A stretch of 64,000 bases of DNA from Planctomycetota bacterium (GTDB lineage: Bacteria > Planctomycetota > Phycisphaerae > Phycisphaerales > Phycisphaeraceae): positions 1 through 64,000 of the forward strand of contig JAJRRC010000022.1 in the NCBI GenBank assembly GCA_024279865.1, in the 5' to 3' direction. The notes under the pieces are model-generated. The model did not search any database, was not told the origin of the DNA, and worked only from the letters and a program-made list of their open reading frames with translations. Positions within the stretch are counted from its first letter, which is position 1, and each line of letters opens with the position of its first letter. The position numbers and the translations under genes were made by a program. Shown in pieces: positions 49,975-59,094 of this stretch.

Positions 49975-51126
49975 TCAATACTTCGAACTAGCGGTCACCG
50001 CGGTATCAGACTGCACGTCCCGCACGACATTCATTTTTGCCATCTGTTTTTTGCAGTACGCCAAAATGTCGCCGAGGTTTTCAGCTTGATCGAGCCATAC
50101 TTTGTAATCTTGCACACTTTTATAAACGTCACGGGTCGGCTCCCAGCCCAGTGCTTTGAGTTTGGAAACATCTGAGCAAATATGTCGGGTGTCTCCAAAA
50201 CGGTATTGGCCACACGGGACGGGTTGATAATCCTTCACGCCGAACACGTCCGCGACCACACAGGCAAATTCCATGACGGTCATGGGCTTGTCTCCACCGA
50301 CGTGGAACATTTCGTAGTCTGCCCGGTCATCAGCGAGGACCAACAGGTTCGCATCCACCACATCAAAGATATTGACAAAATCACGAATCTGCTGGCCATC
50401 TTCATAAATACTCGGTTCAAAGCCCTGATGAAACGCCAAGCAAAATACACGGCAAGCACCGCTATAAGCGTTATAAAAACTTTGGCGAGGCCCTTGCACA
50501 ATGGAGTACCGCATCGCCACCGAGGGGATGCCGTAGCGTTTGCCGAGGTGTAATGCAATTTTTTCTTCAGCGATTTTGCTGATGCCGTATTGGTTTTGCG
50601 GGTTGGCCACGGTTTCATCCGTGGGAAGCCACGTCAGCGGGCCGTTCAATTCTGCTGGCGGTTGACACTCCCAGCGTCCTTGGGCCAACTGTTCATTGGA
50701 TCGGATATCAGGCAAATAGGTTTGGCCTGTCGCGTCTGCGTACAAACCTTCGCCGAGGGTTGCTTGACTGGAAGCGACGATGACTTTTTTGACAGGTAAA
50801 TTTTCACGAACGATTAATTCGTAAAGCAATGCGGTGCTTGTCACATTCACATCAAAGTAACGGCTAAACACCGGGAGATAATCTTGAAACGCGGCAAGAT
50901 GGTACACCGCATCGACTCCTTGCAGTGCAGCTAGAAGGGCCGCTTCATCGCGCACATCGCCATGAATAAAATCAATCCGTGGATCGAGATAATCCGGCTT
51001 GATGGGTTTGGGATGCACGGGCGCTTCAAGGCTGTCAAGCACGCGGACGGTGTGTCCTTGGGCTAGTAGCGCGTCTGCGGTGTGTGAACCAATAAAGCCA
51101 GCGCCGCCGGTGATTAGGATGTCCAT
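49975..51126 (-). CDS. NAD-dependent nucleotide-sugar epimerase/dehydratase
   Basis: 383-aa extended SDR enzyme. NAD loop MDILITGGAGFIGSHTADAL, HGDVRDEAAL, YHLAAFQDYLPVFSRY, catalytic IVASSQATLGEG and PQNQYGISKIAEEKIAL (Y-x3-K), AMRYSIVQGPRQSFYNAYSG, and C-terminal DVSKLKALGWEPTRDVYKSV. Substrate unknown; it may act on the heptose or another NDP-sugar of the polymer. A 30-residue insertion between the ASSQ and Y-x3-K motifs (YLPDIRSNEQLAQGRWECQP) is longer than in GalE. It overlaps the gmhA-like gene upstream by 13 bases and ends nine bases before the fusion gene. Confidence 0.9.
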   Translation of the reverse strand: MDILITGGAGFIGSHTADALLAQGHTVRVLDSLEAPVHPKPIKPDYLDPRIDFIHGDVRDEAALLAALQGVDAVYHLAAFQDYLPVFSRYFDVNVTSTALLYELIVRENLPVKKVIVASSQATLGEGLYADATGQTYLPDIRSNEQLAQGRWECQPPAELNGPLTWLPTDETVANPQNQYGISKIAEEKIALHLGKRYGIPSVAMRYSIVQGPRQSFYNAYSGACRVFCLAFHQGFEPSIYEDGQQIRDFVNIFDVVDANLLVLADDRADYEMFHVGGDKPMTVMEFACVVADVFGVKDYQPVPCGQYRFGDTRHICSDVSKLKALGWEPTRDVYKSVQDYKVWLDQAENLGDILAYCKKQMAKMNVVRDVQSDTAVTASSKY

Positions 51127-51716
51127 GTTGCTACTTCCTCTTGAGCTAGAATGCGGGCGCGTAATCCCTGGGCAGCCATGTGTCCCATCGCCATGTGCAT
51201 GTCTTCGATGATCCCGTAGTTATCACTGGGTACGTGAACACGAATATCGCCCAGCTCTCGCAACTTCCCGCCGGTGAATCCGGTCAAGGCAATCACGGTG
51301 AGCCCATGGGTTGCGGCCCATTCACAGGCACTGATGACATTGGGGCTGTTACCTGAACAACTGATGGCAATCAAAATATCACCCTGCTCAGCGTAAGCAT
51401 CGAGTGGATAGCGAAACACATCATCAAAGCTCACGTCATTGCCCACCGCGGTAATCACGCCGACGTTGTCTGTCAGGCTAATGGCTTTGAGTCTGGGTTG
51501 GCCGTCGACTTCGGCGGTTTTCATCAGGTCCAGCGCCCAGTGACTGGATGTCAAAGCGCTGCCACCATTGCCACAGATAAAAACCCTGCGATCACCTTTC
51601 CATGCTGTAAAAATAGCTTCGGAAACTTTGTCGACCGCCAGGTCGTTCACCAGGTGAAGCAGCCTTTTCATCTCATCCATGTATTGTCGTGCCGTGGCAC
51701 AAGTACTTCCTGCCAT
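51114..51716 (-). CDS. gmhA: Phosphoheptose isomerase (GmhA-like SIS protein)
   Basis: ATG at 51716 with AGAAGGGAAAGAGG upstream gives 200 aa, the usual GmhA size; a TTG at 51758 is open but less likely. SIS-domain signatures: VFICGNGGSALTSSHWALDLM, ISLTDNVGVITAVGNDVSF, ILIAISCSGNSPNVISACEWA, VIALTGFTGGKL and the C-terminal YGIIEDMHMAMGHM. GmhA converts sedoheptulose 7-phosphate to D-glycero-D-manno-heptose 7-phosphate, and the adjacent GHMP kinase acts next. SIS family alternatives such as DiaA exist, but context favours heptose. Confidence 0.9.
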   Translation of the reverse strand: MAGSTCATARQYMDEMKRLLHLVNDLAVDKVSEAIFTAWKGDRRVFICGNGGSALTSSHWALDLMKTAEVDGQPRLKAISLTDNVGVITAVGNDVSFDDVFRYPLDAYAEQGDILIAISCSGNSPNVISACEWAATHGLTVIALTGFTGGKLRELGDIRVHVPSDNYGIIEDMHMAMGHMAAQGLRARILAQEEVATWTS

Positions 51717-51778
51717 ATCCTCTTTCCCTTCTAAAACTTCTATCCCTTGGTGATCCAAGGGGCTCTCTTTTTGCGTCT

Positions 51779-52762
51779 TTAACCGTGGCGTTCGCTGACA
51801 AAAATGAGGCGACTGCCACGTTGATCAATTTCAAATTTCAATTCCTGCGGATGGCCCACCGCTTCACGAATCGCTGCATGTTTTTCAGGCGGTGCGACGA
51901 GCATTACAAATCCACCACCGCCAGCTCCGAGCAATTTCCCGCCTTGGGCTCCAGCTTTGCGGGCTGCGTCATACCACTGGTCCACTTGAGAATTGGTAAT
52001 GCCAAAGCCCAGGGATCGTTTGAGTTCCCAGCCTTGATGTAACAACGCTGCAAAGGCATCGAGATCACCTTCGCCACACATGACATGTCGCATTTCGTCC
52101 GCTAAATCACGCATTTGGCGCAACACGCCCATGCGGTCGGCGGTTCCATCACTTTGTTTTTGTAAAATGGTGTCTGCGTCGCGTTGCTGATTGGTGTACA
52201 AAAGCAACACCCGTTTTTCGAGTTCGACGAGCGTCTGTTTTTTACAAGGGACCGGCTCCACGTCCACGGTATCATCGGGGTTAAACCGAATGTAATTCAA
52301 TCCACCAAAGGCGGCTGCGTACTGATCCTGACGGCCGATGGGTTTACCCAGACAATCAATTTCAATTTCACAGGCTTCGCGTCCAAGGGTTTCGCGGCTC
52401 ACAATTTTGCCGGTGTAGGCATACAACGCTTGAAGCAATCCGACGGTCAAGGTGCTGCTGGACCCCATCCCGGTCCCCGCGGGTACATCGCCCACGGTGG
52501 TAATTTCCAGGTGCTTAGACAAGCCTGTTTTTTTAAGGGCTTCCCGAACAATGGTGTGTTCCACGTCATCGGGAGTCGCTGCGATTTCGGTCCGGGAATA
52601 GGCCACACGAATCGTGGAATCAAAACGGGGACTGACCGTTGTGTACATGTGCTGATTGAGGGTCACACTCAACACCGCCCCGAATTCTTTTCGGTAAAAC
52701 GCAGGCAAATCGGTCCCGCCACCTGCAAAACTAACGCGGTATGGGCTTTGGGTAATAATCAT
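51779..52762 (-). CDS. hddA: GHMP-family sugar kinase, probable D-glycero-D-manno-heptose 7-phosphate kinase (HddA)
   Basis: 327-aa GHMP kinase. N-terminal ITQSPYRVSFAGGGTDLPAFY is the typical HddA-like start, the ATP loop is VPAGTGMGSSSTLTVGLL (93-110), and the C-terminal motif is KLLGAGGGGFVMLVAPP. IGRQDQYAAAFGGLNYI matches the heptose/fucose kinase branch. It would phosphorylate C1 of heptose 7-phosphate in the GDP-D,D-heptose route. Its ATG overlaps the upstream GT4 stop (ATGA), and gmhA follows after 62 bases. Fucokinase-like activity is the main alternative. Confidence 0.9.
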   Translation of the reverse strand: MIITQSPYRVSFAGGGTDLPAFYRKEFGAVLSVTLNQHMYTTVSPRFDSTIRVAYSRTEIAATPDDVEHTIVREALKKTGLSKHLEITTVGDVPAGTGMGSSSTLTVGLLQALYAYTGKIVSRETLGREACEIEIDCLGKPIGRQDQYAAAFGGLNYIRFNPDDTVDVEPVPCKKQTLVELEKRVLLLYTNQQRDADTILQKQSDGTADRMGVLRQMRDLADEMRHVMCGEGDLDAFAALLHQGWELKRSLGFGITNSQVDQWYDAARKAGAQGGKLLGAGGGGFVMLVAPPEKHAAIREAVGHPQELKFEIDQRGSRLIFVSERHG

Positions 52763-54024
52763 GATTTCACCGTTGTTTTGATTGTTGGGGTAGAAGAAGC
52801 AGTCTGCTGTTGTTCAGAGCGTTCAAGGTACGGGCCATACATCTTGATCAACGGGTCAAGGCACGTTCCCAAATCAAACTTGGATAACACATGAGCTCGT
52901 CCCTGTTTGGCTATTTTCTCCGCCAAAGGCGAATCATCCATCAGTGTGATCAAAGCATCGGCAAGCTGTTTGGCGTTGTTGGGTTCGACGAGCAAACCGG
53001 TTTCGCCTTGGATCAATAAGTCAGGAATGCCGACCAATCGCGTGGAAACCGCGGGCAATCCACAGGCCATCGCTTCCATTAACATCTGAGGAAGACCGTC
53101 CACATCATTGTCCTTGGCCCAAACGCATGGCAAGCAGTAGACATCGCCGCTGTGCATAAACGTGGGGACCTGCTCTTGCTTAAGAGCTTCACCGGTGAGG
53201 GTGATTTTGTGTTCTAAATTTAATTTTTGAATCCGCTCACGCAAAGAAGCTTCGAGCGGACCACTGCCCCCAATGGTGCAGCAAAATTCTCGCCCCTGTT
53301 GATCTAATAGATGACAGGCATCAATCAGATATTCAAAACCTTTTTTCTCAACAAGACGACCCGATGAAAGAATATGAGGAACCGGAGTCTTCCGCTGCGG
53401 AGTAGGATGGAACAAAGACGTGTCAATGCCACAATACACCACTTGAAGTTTTTCGTTGGGAACACCCATTTTCAGGTAAAATTCCCGGTGAAATTCAGAA
53501 ATACAGACAATCCGAGCAGCCCGTTTGACTTTGTCTTCCAACGCCGCCCGCTCACGAAACAAGTCTGCTGCGTGGCCTGTAAAACTAAAAGGTTTATCCA
53601 AGAGCCACCCGCCATACATCGCAATCGTCCCCCCTGAATGAATCCACTGAGAGTGAATCAAACTGACTTCCTGATGACGCAACTGGCGAGCCCAATGACA
53701 CGCCACCATCAAATGGGCGATCCCTGCCAAACGCACACGCAAACTTTCACGCTTGCCGAACACTGCGTTGGCGGCCGCACTGAAAAATCGCTTGCCAAAC
53801 AAAAACGGGGCTGCCAAAACAGAGGCTGCCACTTTGAATTTTGAAACGGGATACAGCACATGGGTCTGGCGGTCGAGTTGATCCGCCCACTGCGACGCAT
53901 GAAAGGTCACGCCCGGCGAACGCATGGTGTGCAATCGAAAGGGAATGCCTGCCTTGCCTAGCTGATGAAGCTCGTTGGCAACCCAGGCATTGCCGATGCC
54001 GTTGGTGGTCATGTAGTGAATCAA
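52759..54024 (-). CDS. Group 1 (GT4) glycosyltransferase
   Basis: 421 aa. TTG start at 54024 with GGAGGG nine bases upstream; an ATG four codons later is also possible. GT-B features: N-terminal Rossmann with IGNAWVANELHQLGKAGI, ISEFHREFYLKMGV, VVYCGIDTSLFHP, LSSGRLVEKKGFEYLIDACHLL, FCCTIGGSGPLEASLRERI and the donor-site PCVWAKDNDVDGLPQMLMEAMACGLPAVSTRLVGIPDLL. It is related to colanic-acid WcaL/AmsK-type enzymes. The tail is low-complexity Q/T/S. It overlaps the GT2 gene upstream by four bases and hddA downstream by four. Confidence 0.92.
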   Translation of the reverse strand: MIHYMTTNGIGNAWVANELHQLGKAGIPFRLHTMRSPGVTFHASQWADQLDRQTHVLYPVSKFKVAASVLAAPFLFGKRFFSAAANAVFGKRESLRVRLAGIAHLMVACHWARQLRHQEVSLIHSQWIHSGGTIAMYGGWLLDKPFSFTGHAADLFRERAALEDKVKRAARIVCISEFHREFYLKMGVPNEKLQVVYCGIDTSLFHPTPQRKTPVPHILSSGRLVEKKGFEYLIDACHLLDQQGREFCCTIGGSGPLEASLRERIQKLNLEHKITLTGEALKQEQVPTFMHSGDVYCLPCVWAKDNDVDGLPQMLMEAMACGLPAVSTRLVGIPDLLIQGETGLLVEPNNAKQLADALITLMDDSPLAEKIAKQGRAHVLSKFDLGTCLDPLIKMYGPYLERSEQQQTASSTPTIKTTVKS

Positions 54025-55076
54025 GAAACAATTCCCTCCTGCGTCAGATCAGCCGATGCCGTCTTGTACTCAATGAGTCCGGACCGTCTGCCACGCAGCC
54101 GATTCTGAAAGAACCATGCCACGCCCCACGCCTGAGGCAACTTGGCGAGCATACAAAAGGCACAAAACAAGGCTGAGTCACCCCAAAACCCCGTCACAAA
54201 CCGACGACGAAGCACCATCCGCAAAAACGATACAGCCGTCACCAACGGCACAACCGCAATGCCCCATACAAACGCAGGCCAAACACCCGCGATCACCAAA
54301 CTCATCAGCCATAACACAGGCATCACCACCCCCCACGCCAACGCGCTCAACACCGGACGCACGTTGTAACGCTCAGCAGATCGGCCATGCATCAACGCTC
54401 CCTCGGCATACGCGTGACCGGCCCGCATCGTCCTTTTAAACCATTGACCCAAACGCGTCATCGCAGCGTCATGCAACGTCATCGCAGCATCAATCCGCAA
54501 AACCTTCCAACCCTCAGCACGAAGACGCACGCAAAGTTCCCCCTCTTCCCCGGCAATCATCGCTTCATTAAAACCACCAGCCTTGCTCAACGGCCCCATC
54601 CGCATCATCACATCACCCCCCACCGATGAAACCTCCCCCACCGGACCCGCCCATTCCATGTCACATAATTTGTTGTAAATCGAATGCTCCGGAAAACGCT
54701 CACTGCGAAATCCCGCCACCGCCACCACGTCCGAACGCTCCACCAAGGTTTGACTCGCCCGCTCAATCCACCCATCGACCACTTCACAATCGCCATCAAT
54801 GAACTGAACAAAATCCGTCGCAGGCGCCATTTCACGCAAACGCTCAAAACCTTCATTGCGTCCCCGCGCCATCGTGAACGGCCGCGACAAATCCAAATCC
54901 ACCACCGTCACGCCCATCCCCTTGGCCAACGCCACACTGCCATCGGTTGAACCCGAATCGACATAGACCATGTGGTCCACACGTCCGATCACCGAACGCA
55001 GACAACGCTCCAGCCGTTCGCCTTCATTGCGACCAATCACCACCACACCAATCTGAGGAGTTTTATGCGTATTCAT
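54021..55076 (-). CDS. Family 2 glycosyltransferase with C-terminal membrane region
   Basis: 351 aa. GT-A motifs: IGVVVIGRNEGERLERCLRSV, MVYVDSGSTDGSVALAKGMGV, TDFVQFIDGDCEVVDGWIE (DxD) and GVGGDVMMRM-like text with GEEGELCVRLRAEGWKVL. The C-terminal part has three hydrophobic helices (LAWGVVMPVLWLMSLVIAGVW, AFVWGIAVVPLVTAVSF, LFCAFCMLAKLPQAWG). It would add a sugar at the inner membrane, donor unknown. It starts six bases after the SGNH gene and is coupled to the next GT4 by a four-base overlap. Confidence 0.92.
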   Translation of the reverse strand: MNTHKTPQIGVVVIGRNEGERLERCLRSVIGRVDHMVYVDSGSTDGSVALAKGMGVTVVDLDLSRPFTMARGRNEGFERLREMAPATDFVQFIDGDCEVVDGWIERASQTLVERSDVVAVAGFRSERFPEHSIYNKLCDMEWAGPVGEVSSVGGDVMMRMGPLSKAGGFNEAMIAGEEGELCVRLRAEGWKVLRIDAAMTLHDAAMTRLGQWFKRTMRAGHAYAEGALMHGRSAERYNVRPVLSALAWGVVMPVLWLMSLVIAGVWPAFVWGIAVVPLVTAVSFLRMVLRRRFVTGFWGDSALFCAFCMLAKLPQAWGVAWFFQNRLRGRRSGLIEYKTASADLTQEGIVS

Positions 55077-55082
55077 AACTTT

Positions 55083-56183
55083 TTACCGAGGAAAACAAGC
55101 CTTCACCGCCGAGGCCACCGCACCATGTCCCCCAGGGGCAAGGTGGTTGTAATCAAACGTAATAAATAAATCCGGAGAGTCTGCCGCGTCATGACGCGCG
55201 GTTTGCAATGCCTCCACCAAGTCCACGGAAGTCCAATCATTTTTTTGACACAGATTTTGAAATTGCTCATGGGCATCAATGAGAAGACGCTGGCGTGGGA
55301 CTTGTTTTTCGTTATCACGGGTCGTCTGCCAGGTTGCAAAACGAGGCGTTGCAAAACAGATGATCAAACGCACCTTGTCTTGCTTCAAAATCGCGGCCAT
55401 GCGATTGACCGCCTCGTCGAACTGGGTCCAAGCTTTGGATGAAGACTCGCGTGAAAAGTGTGGCTGCACCATGCCATAGGCCAGCATCGGGCCAAAAGGG
55501 AGATCCGCATTCATTTTGTGCTGCAGCAAGCCAATGCGATACATCAACCGCTGGGTATTGATCGACAAGAACGAAGGCAAGCAAAATTGACTTGAAATTC
55601 GCTTGGCACGCACCCGTATCTTTTTTACAACAGACCATTGAGAGGTATCAATGTTCCACGTTTGAGCGGGTAAGGGAGAATCTCCACTGAGCCATTGGCG
55701 AGAAACCATATTCGCGGTCGCCACAAAAACCACCGCATCCACATCGTACTTTTTCCAATTGTTTTGATAAGCCTCGGTCAGAGCATCGACACTCGCGCCG
55801 GGCATAGCCGCATTGATCACACGCACGGATTGGCCTAGTTGTTTTTGCAATTGTGCAGGCCACGCATCTGAAGCCCGCACGCCTGTCCCCCATGTCACCG
55901 AGTCGCCCAATGCCAAAATACGAAATTCACCTTCGGGTTTAACCAAAGCAATGGTGGGACCGCGATGGCCTTGCTCGTTCATGGCAATGGGATGCGAGCC
56001 TGAGTATTCATGGTCAAACAACTGGTGACTGTACTTAGGCAACCACATCTGCAATGCCAGTTCCGCGAGGATGACCAGCGACAACACAATCATCCCATCA
56101 CACAACATCACTCGCATGATGGAGGTTTTACCTACTTTGGTTTGCGTGGTGGGAGAAACAGATTGTACCTGGGCCGTGGTCAT
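55083..56183 (-). CDS. Membrane-anchored SGNH/GDSL-like acyl-transfer or esterase protein
   Basis: 366 aa. N-terminal membrane helix (DGMIVLSLVILAELALQMWL, about 29-48) and an extracytoplasmic SGNH hydrolase fold: block I ILALGDSVTWGTG with S95, VINAAMPGASVD, VVFVATANMVSR and block V DYNHLAPGGHG with D344 and H347. It lies 15 bases after an MBOAT gene, the classic pair for O-acetylation of exported polysaccharide, as with alginate AlgI/AlgJ/AlgX. Substrate and acyl group are inferred. The gene itself is intact, although its MBOAT partner carries a stop codon. Confidence 0.88.
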   Translation of the reverse strand: MTTAQVQSVSPTTQTKVGKTSIMRVMLCDGMIVLSLVILAELALQMWLPKYSHQLFDHEYSGSHPIAMNEQGHRGPTIALVKPEGEFRILALGDSVTWGTGVRASDAWPAQLQKQLGQSVRVINAAMPGASVDALTEAYQNNWKKYDVDAVVFVATANMVSRQWLSGDSPLPAQTWNIDTSQWSVVKKIRVRAKRISSQFCLPSFLSINTQRLMYRIGLLQHKMNADLPFGPMLAYGMVQPHFSRESSSKAWTQFDEAVNRMAAILKQDKVRLIICFATPRFATWQTTRDNEKQVPRQRLLIDAHEQFQNLCQKNDWTSVDLVEALQTARHDAADSPDLFITFDYNHLAPGGHGAVASAVKACFPR

Positions 56184-56198
56184 TTCAAAAAATGCTTT

Positions 56199-57581
56199 CT
56201 AAAACTGAAAGTAGATAAATTCAGGATTGCTACTTCGCATGAACGTCAAGGAAAACAACACCAACGCCACATACGTCATCCAACGCACCAAGACGGGGCG
56301 ACTTTCACACATCGCGAGCCAACGGTGACGCAATTGCATTTGCTGAACCAACAGCAGAAATCCCAACACCACCACCGGCATCGCACCAATTGAAAACGGG
56401 CCATCCGCCAAAGTGAAAATGCGTTTAAAGATCAGCATCGCATGGGACAAATCTGCTGCCCGGAATAGCACCCATGAAATACAGACCACATGAAACGTCA
56501 CAAACCACCGCACCAAACACAGAAACATTGAATTGGGCCGTTGTGTTCCGAACCCCAAAAAACGTTCAAACGACATCGCCAATCCCTGCAACGCTCCCCA
56601 AACCACCCAATGCCAACCCGCGCCATGCCACAGGCCGCCCAGAATCATCGTAATCATTAAATTCACAAATGTACGAAACCCACTGCACCGACTACCCCCA
56701 AGCGGAATATAGAGATAGTCCCGAAGCCAAGTAGACAACGTTATATGCCAGCGTCGCCAAAACTCTCGAATACTCAAAGACAAATACGGCGAATCAAAGT
56801 TCTCAGGTAACCGAATCCCAAGCAACCGGGCAGACCCAATGGCAATGTCACAATAACCCGAAAAATCACAATAAATTTGAATCGCAAACGCATACGTCGC
56901 CAGCAAAAGACTCAAGCCCGTATAGTCTGACGCATCGCCATACACCACGCTCACCACGCGGGCCATGGCATCTGCAAAATAAACTTTTTTGATCACCCCC
57001 CAGACAATGCGACCAATACCCAAGCGAATATTTTCCCAATCAAATGCCTGCTCACCTCGCAGTTGAGGTAGCAAGTCTGCGGCCCGCACAATCGGACCCG
57101 CCACCAGTTGTGGGAAAAAGCTCACATAAATAGCCACATCCAACAGCGAACGATGGGCTTTGAGCTGACCACGATACACGTCAATGGTGTAGCTCATGGT
57201 CTGAAACGTATAAAAAGAAATACCCAACGGCAAAATCAAATCCAAATGAGGCCAAGGACGCATCCCAAACCAGGCATATGAACTGTCACTGAAAAAGTCC
57301 GCATACTTAAACAAACCCAACACGCCGAGGTTCGCAAACAGAGAAACGAACAAACCCATGCGTCGCCCTGCTTTGGTTTGCGACCGTTGGATCTAACGGG
57401 ACACGGACCAATCCACCACGGTGGACAAAACGAGCAAGCCTGAGAACGGCACACTCCAAAAGCCATAAAAGAAATAGCTTGCCCCGAGGATCAACCATCG
57501 CCGACCTGTGGGTCGAAGCTGGTAATACAGCCCCACCACCAGCAACAGATACACAAAATAAATAACAGAATTAAATTGCAA
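56199..57581 (-). pseudogene. MBOAT O-acyltransferase interrupted by an in-frame amber codon
   Basis: Polytopic membrane acyltransferase of the AlgI/PatA type that passes acyl groups to the SGNH partner. The TTG start at 57581 opens MQFNSVIYFVYLLLVVGLYY, then LILGASYFFYGFWS and STVVDWSVSR, followed by TAG at 57393-57395. The same frame continues IQRSQTKAGRR and MGLFVSLFANLGVLGLFKYADFF, the expected next stretch of an MBOAT protein, and stays open to 56199 with ILPLGISFYTFQTMSYTIDVYRG, SFFPQLVAGPI, REFWRRWHITLSTWLRDYLYIPLGG and the catalytic-His region MILGGLWHGAGWHWVVWG. The gene is complete except for one stop codon. The 386-aa distal part alone (from 57359) lacks two helices. Alternatives are sequencing error, suppression, or a recent null mutation. 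Confidence 0.8.
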
Positions 57582-57590
57582 CGATTCGTC

Positions 57591-58097
57591 TCACTTGATT
57601 TGAGCGGGAATACCCACGGCCGTCGCCCCTGCGGGTACATCACATAACACCACCGCATTGGCGCCGATCACTGCATCATCACCCACATGAATATTGCCTA
57701 GCAATTTCGCCCCAGCCCCGACACTGACCCGATCACCCAGCGTGGGCGCTTCATTGGAACGGTCGGGATAACGGTTGCCAAGGGTGACTCCTTGACGGAT
57801 CACGCAATCGTCGCCAAGAGTTGCGTTGCCGTGAATGACGATAGCGCCTTGGTGTTCGATGATGACCCGTTGGCCTAGCCTTGTTGAGTAGGGAAGTTCA
57901 ATCCCCCAGTTGTTGCGGGCTCGACGGTAGAGCATGCGATAGAGCAGGCTAAATGGAGCACGCAGGCATTTGGACTTGATCGTCATACGCCAGTTGCCAA
58001 ACCGGTGGTAAGCCACTGCACGGAAGCCGGGTTTGGTTCTATCTTTGCCGTGGGCGATCCAATCTTCACGAATTTGTTGGCAGAGTGTTTGGGTCAC
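57591..58097 (-). CDS. Serine acetyltransferase-like hexapeptide acyltransferase
   Basis: GTG at 58097 overlaps the upstream stop (GTGA), with GGGGGAAA just before it, and gives 168 aa; an ATG at 58115 is also open. An N-terminal helical part (FGNWRMTIKSKCLRAPFSLLYRMLYRRARNNWGI) is followed by a left-handed beta-helix with hexapeptide repeats: IVIHGNATLGDDCVIRQGVTLGNRY, PTLGDRVSVGAGAKLLGNIHVGDDAVIGANAVVL and DVPAGATAVGIPAQI. It resembles CysE and the colanic-acid WcaB/WcaF acetyltransferases. Within this cluster it most likely O-acetylates a sugar, rather than acting in cysteine synthesis. Confidence 0.88.
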   Translation of the reverse strand: MTQTLCQQIREDWIAHGKDRTKPGFRAVAYHRFGNWRMTIKSKCLRAPFSLLYRMLYRRARNNWGIELPYSTRLGQRVIIEHQGAIVIHGNATLGDDCVIRQGVTLGNRYPDRSNEAPTLGDRVSVGAGAKLLGNIHVGDDAVIGANAVVLCDVPAGATAVGIPAQIK

Positions 58098-59074
58098 AAC
58101 TTTCCCCCTTTGCACAGCACGCTATGGCGAAAAAAGTCTGCCATAAAATGCGGCGGGTCCAGATCAGGCTTGCGTTGAACCCATCGACGCACACGCCAAA
58201 TTCCAAAGCCCACGAGCCAAAGCAGGTCTGCAGCAGCGGCAGAGAGTTTGCCGAAATTTTTAATAAAATAGCGTCGACGTGATTCAAACCAATACGCTGG
58301 CCGTCGTGGTGATTGTTTGCGTGAATCGGAAATCCCACTGGCAGCCCCGACCAGATGGATCACTCTACTTTGCGGTTGATACCAACATTGCCAACCGGCT
58401 TTCTGAGCACGAAAGCAAAAGTCTACTTCTTCGTAATAGAGAAAATAATTTTCATCCAGTAAGCCAATTTCTTCAAACACTTCCCGTCGAATCAAAACCG
58501 AGGCACCAGCGACCCAGTCCGTGGGGTGTGGAACATCTGCAATGGGACCTGCCACGACCCAACGTTTAAGGCATTTGGAAACAAGCCCAAGTCTCATGGT
58601 AGAAACCCATTCACTCAGCGCTGAAGGAAAACGGAAGGCAGATGCTTGGGGCGTACCATCAGGGTCTTGCAGTCGGCTGCCGACAAGGCCAGCCTGTGGT
58701 TTTTCATCTAGCAGTTGCATTAAATATTGAAGGGCCCCGGTTTTCACCACCGTATCAGGGTTTAATAGCCAGACCCGGTTCGGCGGATTTTTTGATGACA
58801 AAGCTGGCCTCACCGCAGCATTGTTTCCAAAGGCAAAACCGCCGTTGTGATCTAAATTTTCAAACGTGACCCAATCCCCCCAGTTGTTTTGAGCAATGGC
58901 ATCTTGAATCTGTTGAGCAGAGTCATCCTCTGCGGGCGCATTGACCACAGCCACACGCAACTGAGGAAAATCCTCTCGTTGTTTTTGCAACGAACATAGA
59001 CAATCAATGGTCAACGTGGGCGTGGCGTAGTTGACAATGACGGCTAGGAGCGAGATGGATGAAGATTCAGACAT
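58094..59074 (-). CDS. Family 2 glycosyltransferase, rhamnosyltransferase-like
   Basis: 326 aa. GT-A signatures: LLAVIVNYATPTLTIDCLCSL, FENLDHNGGFAFGNN, RVWLLNPDTVVKTGAL (DxD-equivalent NPDTV), LVGSRLQDPDGTPQASAFRFPS, WVAGASVLIRREVFEEIGLLDENYFLYYEEVDFCFRAQKAGW and a C-terminal YFIKNFG. This pattern is typical of WbbL/RfbF-type rhamnosyltransferases; the donor is a guess. It is followed by the acetyltransferase with a four-base overlap and preceded by the Wzy-like gene. Confidence 0.92.
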   Translation of the reverse strand: MSESSSISLLAVIVNYATPTLTIDCLCSLQKQREDFPQLRVAVVNAPAEDDSAQQIQDAIAQNNWGDWVTFENLDHNGGFAFGNNAAVRPALSSKNPPNRVWLLNPDTVVKTGALQYLMQLLDEKPQAGLVGSRLQDPDGTPQASAFRFPSALSEWVSTMRLGLVSKCLKRWVVAGPIADVPHPTDWVAGASVLIRREVFEEIGLLDENYFLYYEEVDFCFRAQKAGWQCWYQPQSRVIHLVGAASGISDSRKQSPRRPAYWFESRRRYFIKNFGKLSAAAADLLWLVGFGIWRVRRWVQRKPDLDPPHFMADFFRHSVLCKGGKL

Positions 59075-59094
59075 AACATTGACAACGGTGAAAC

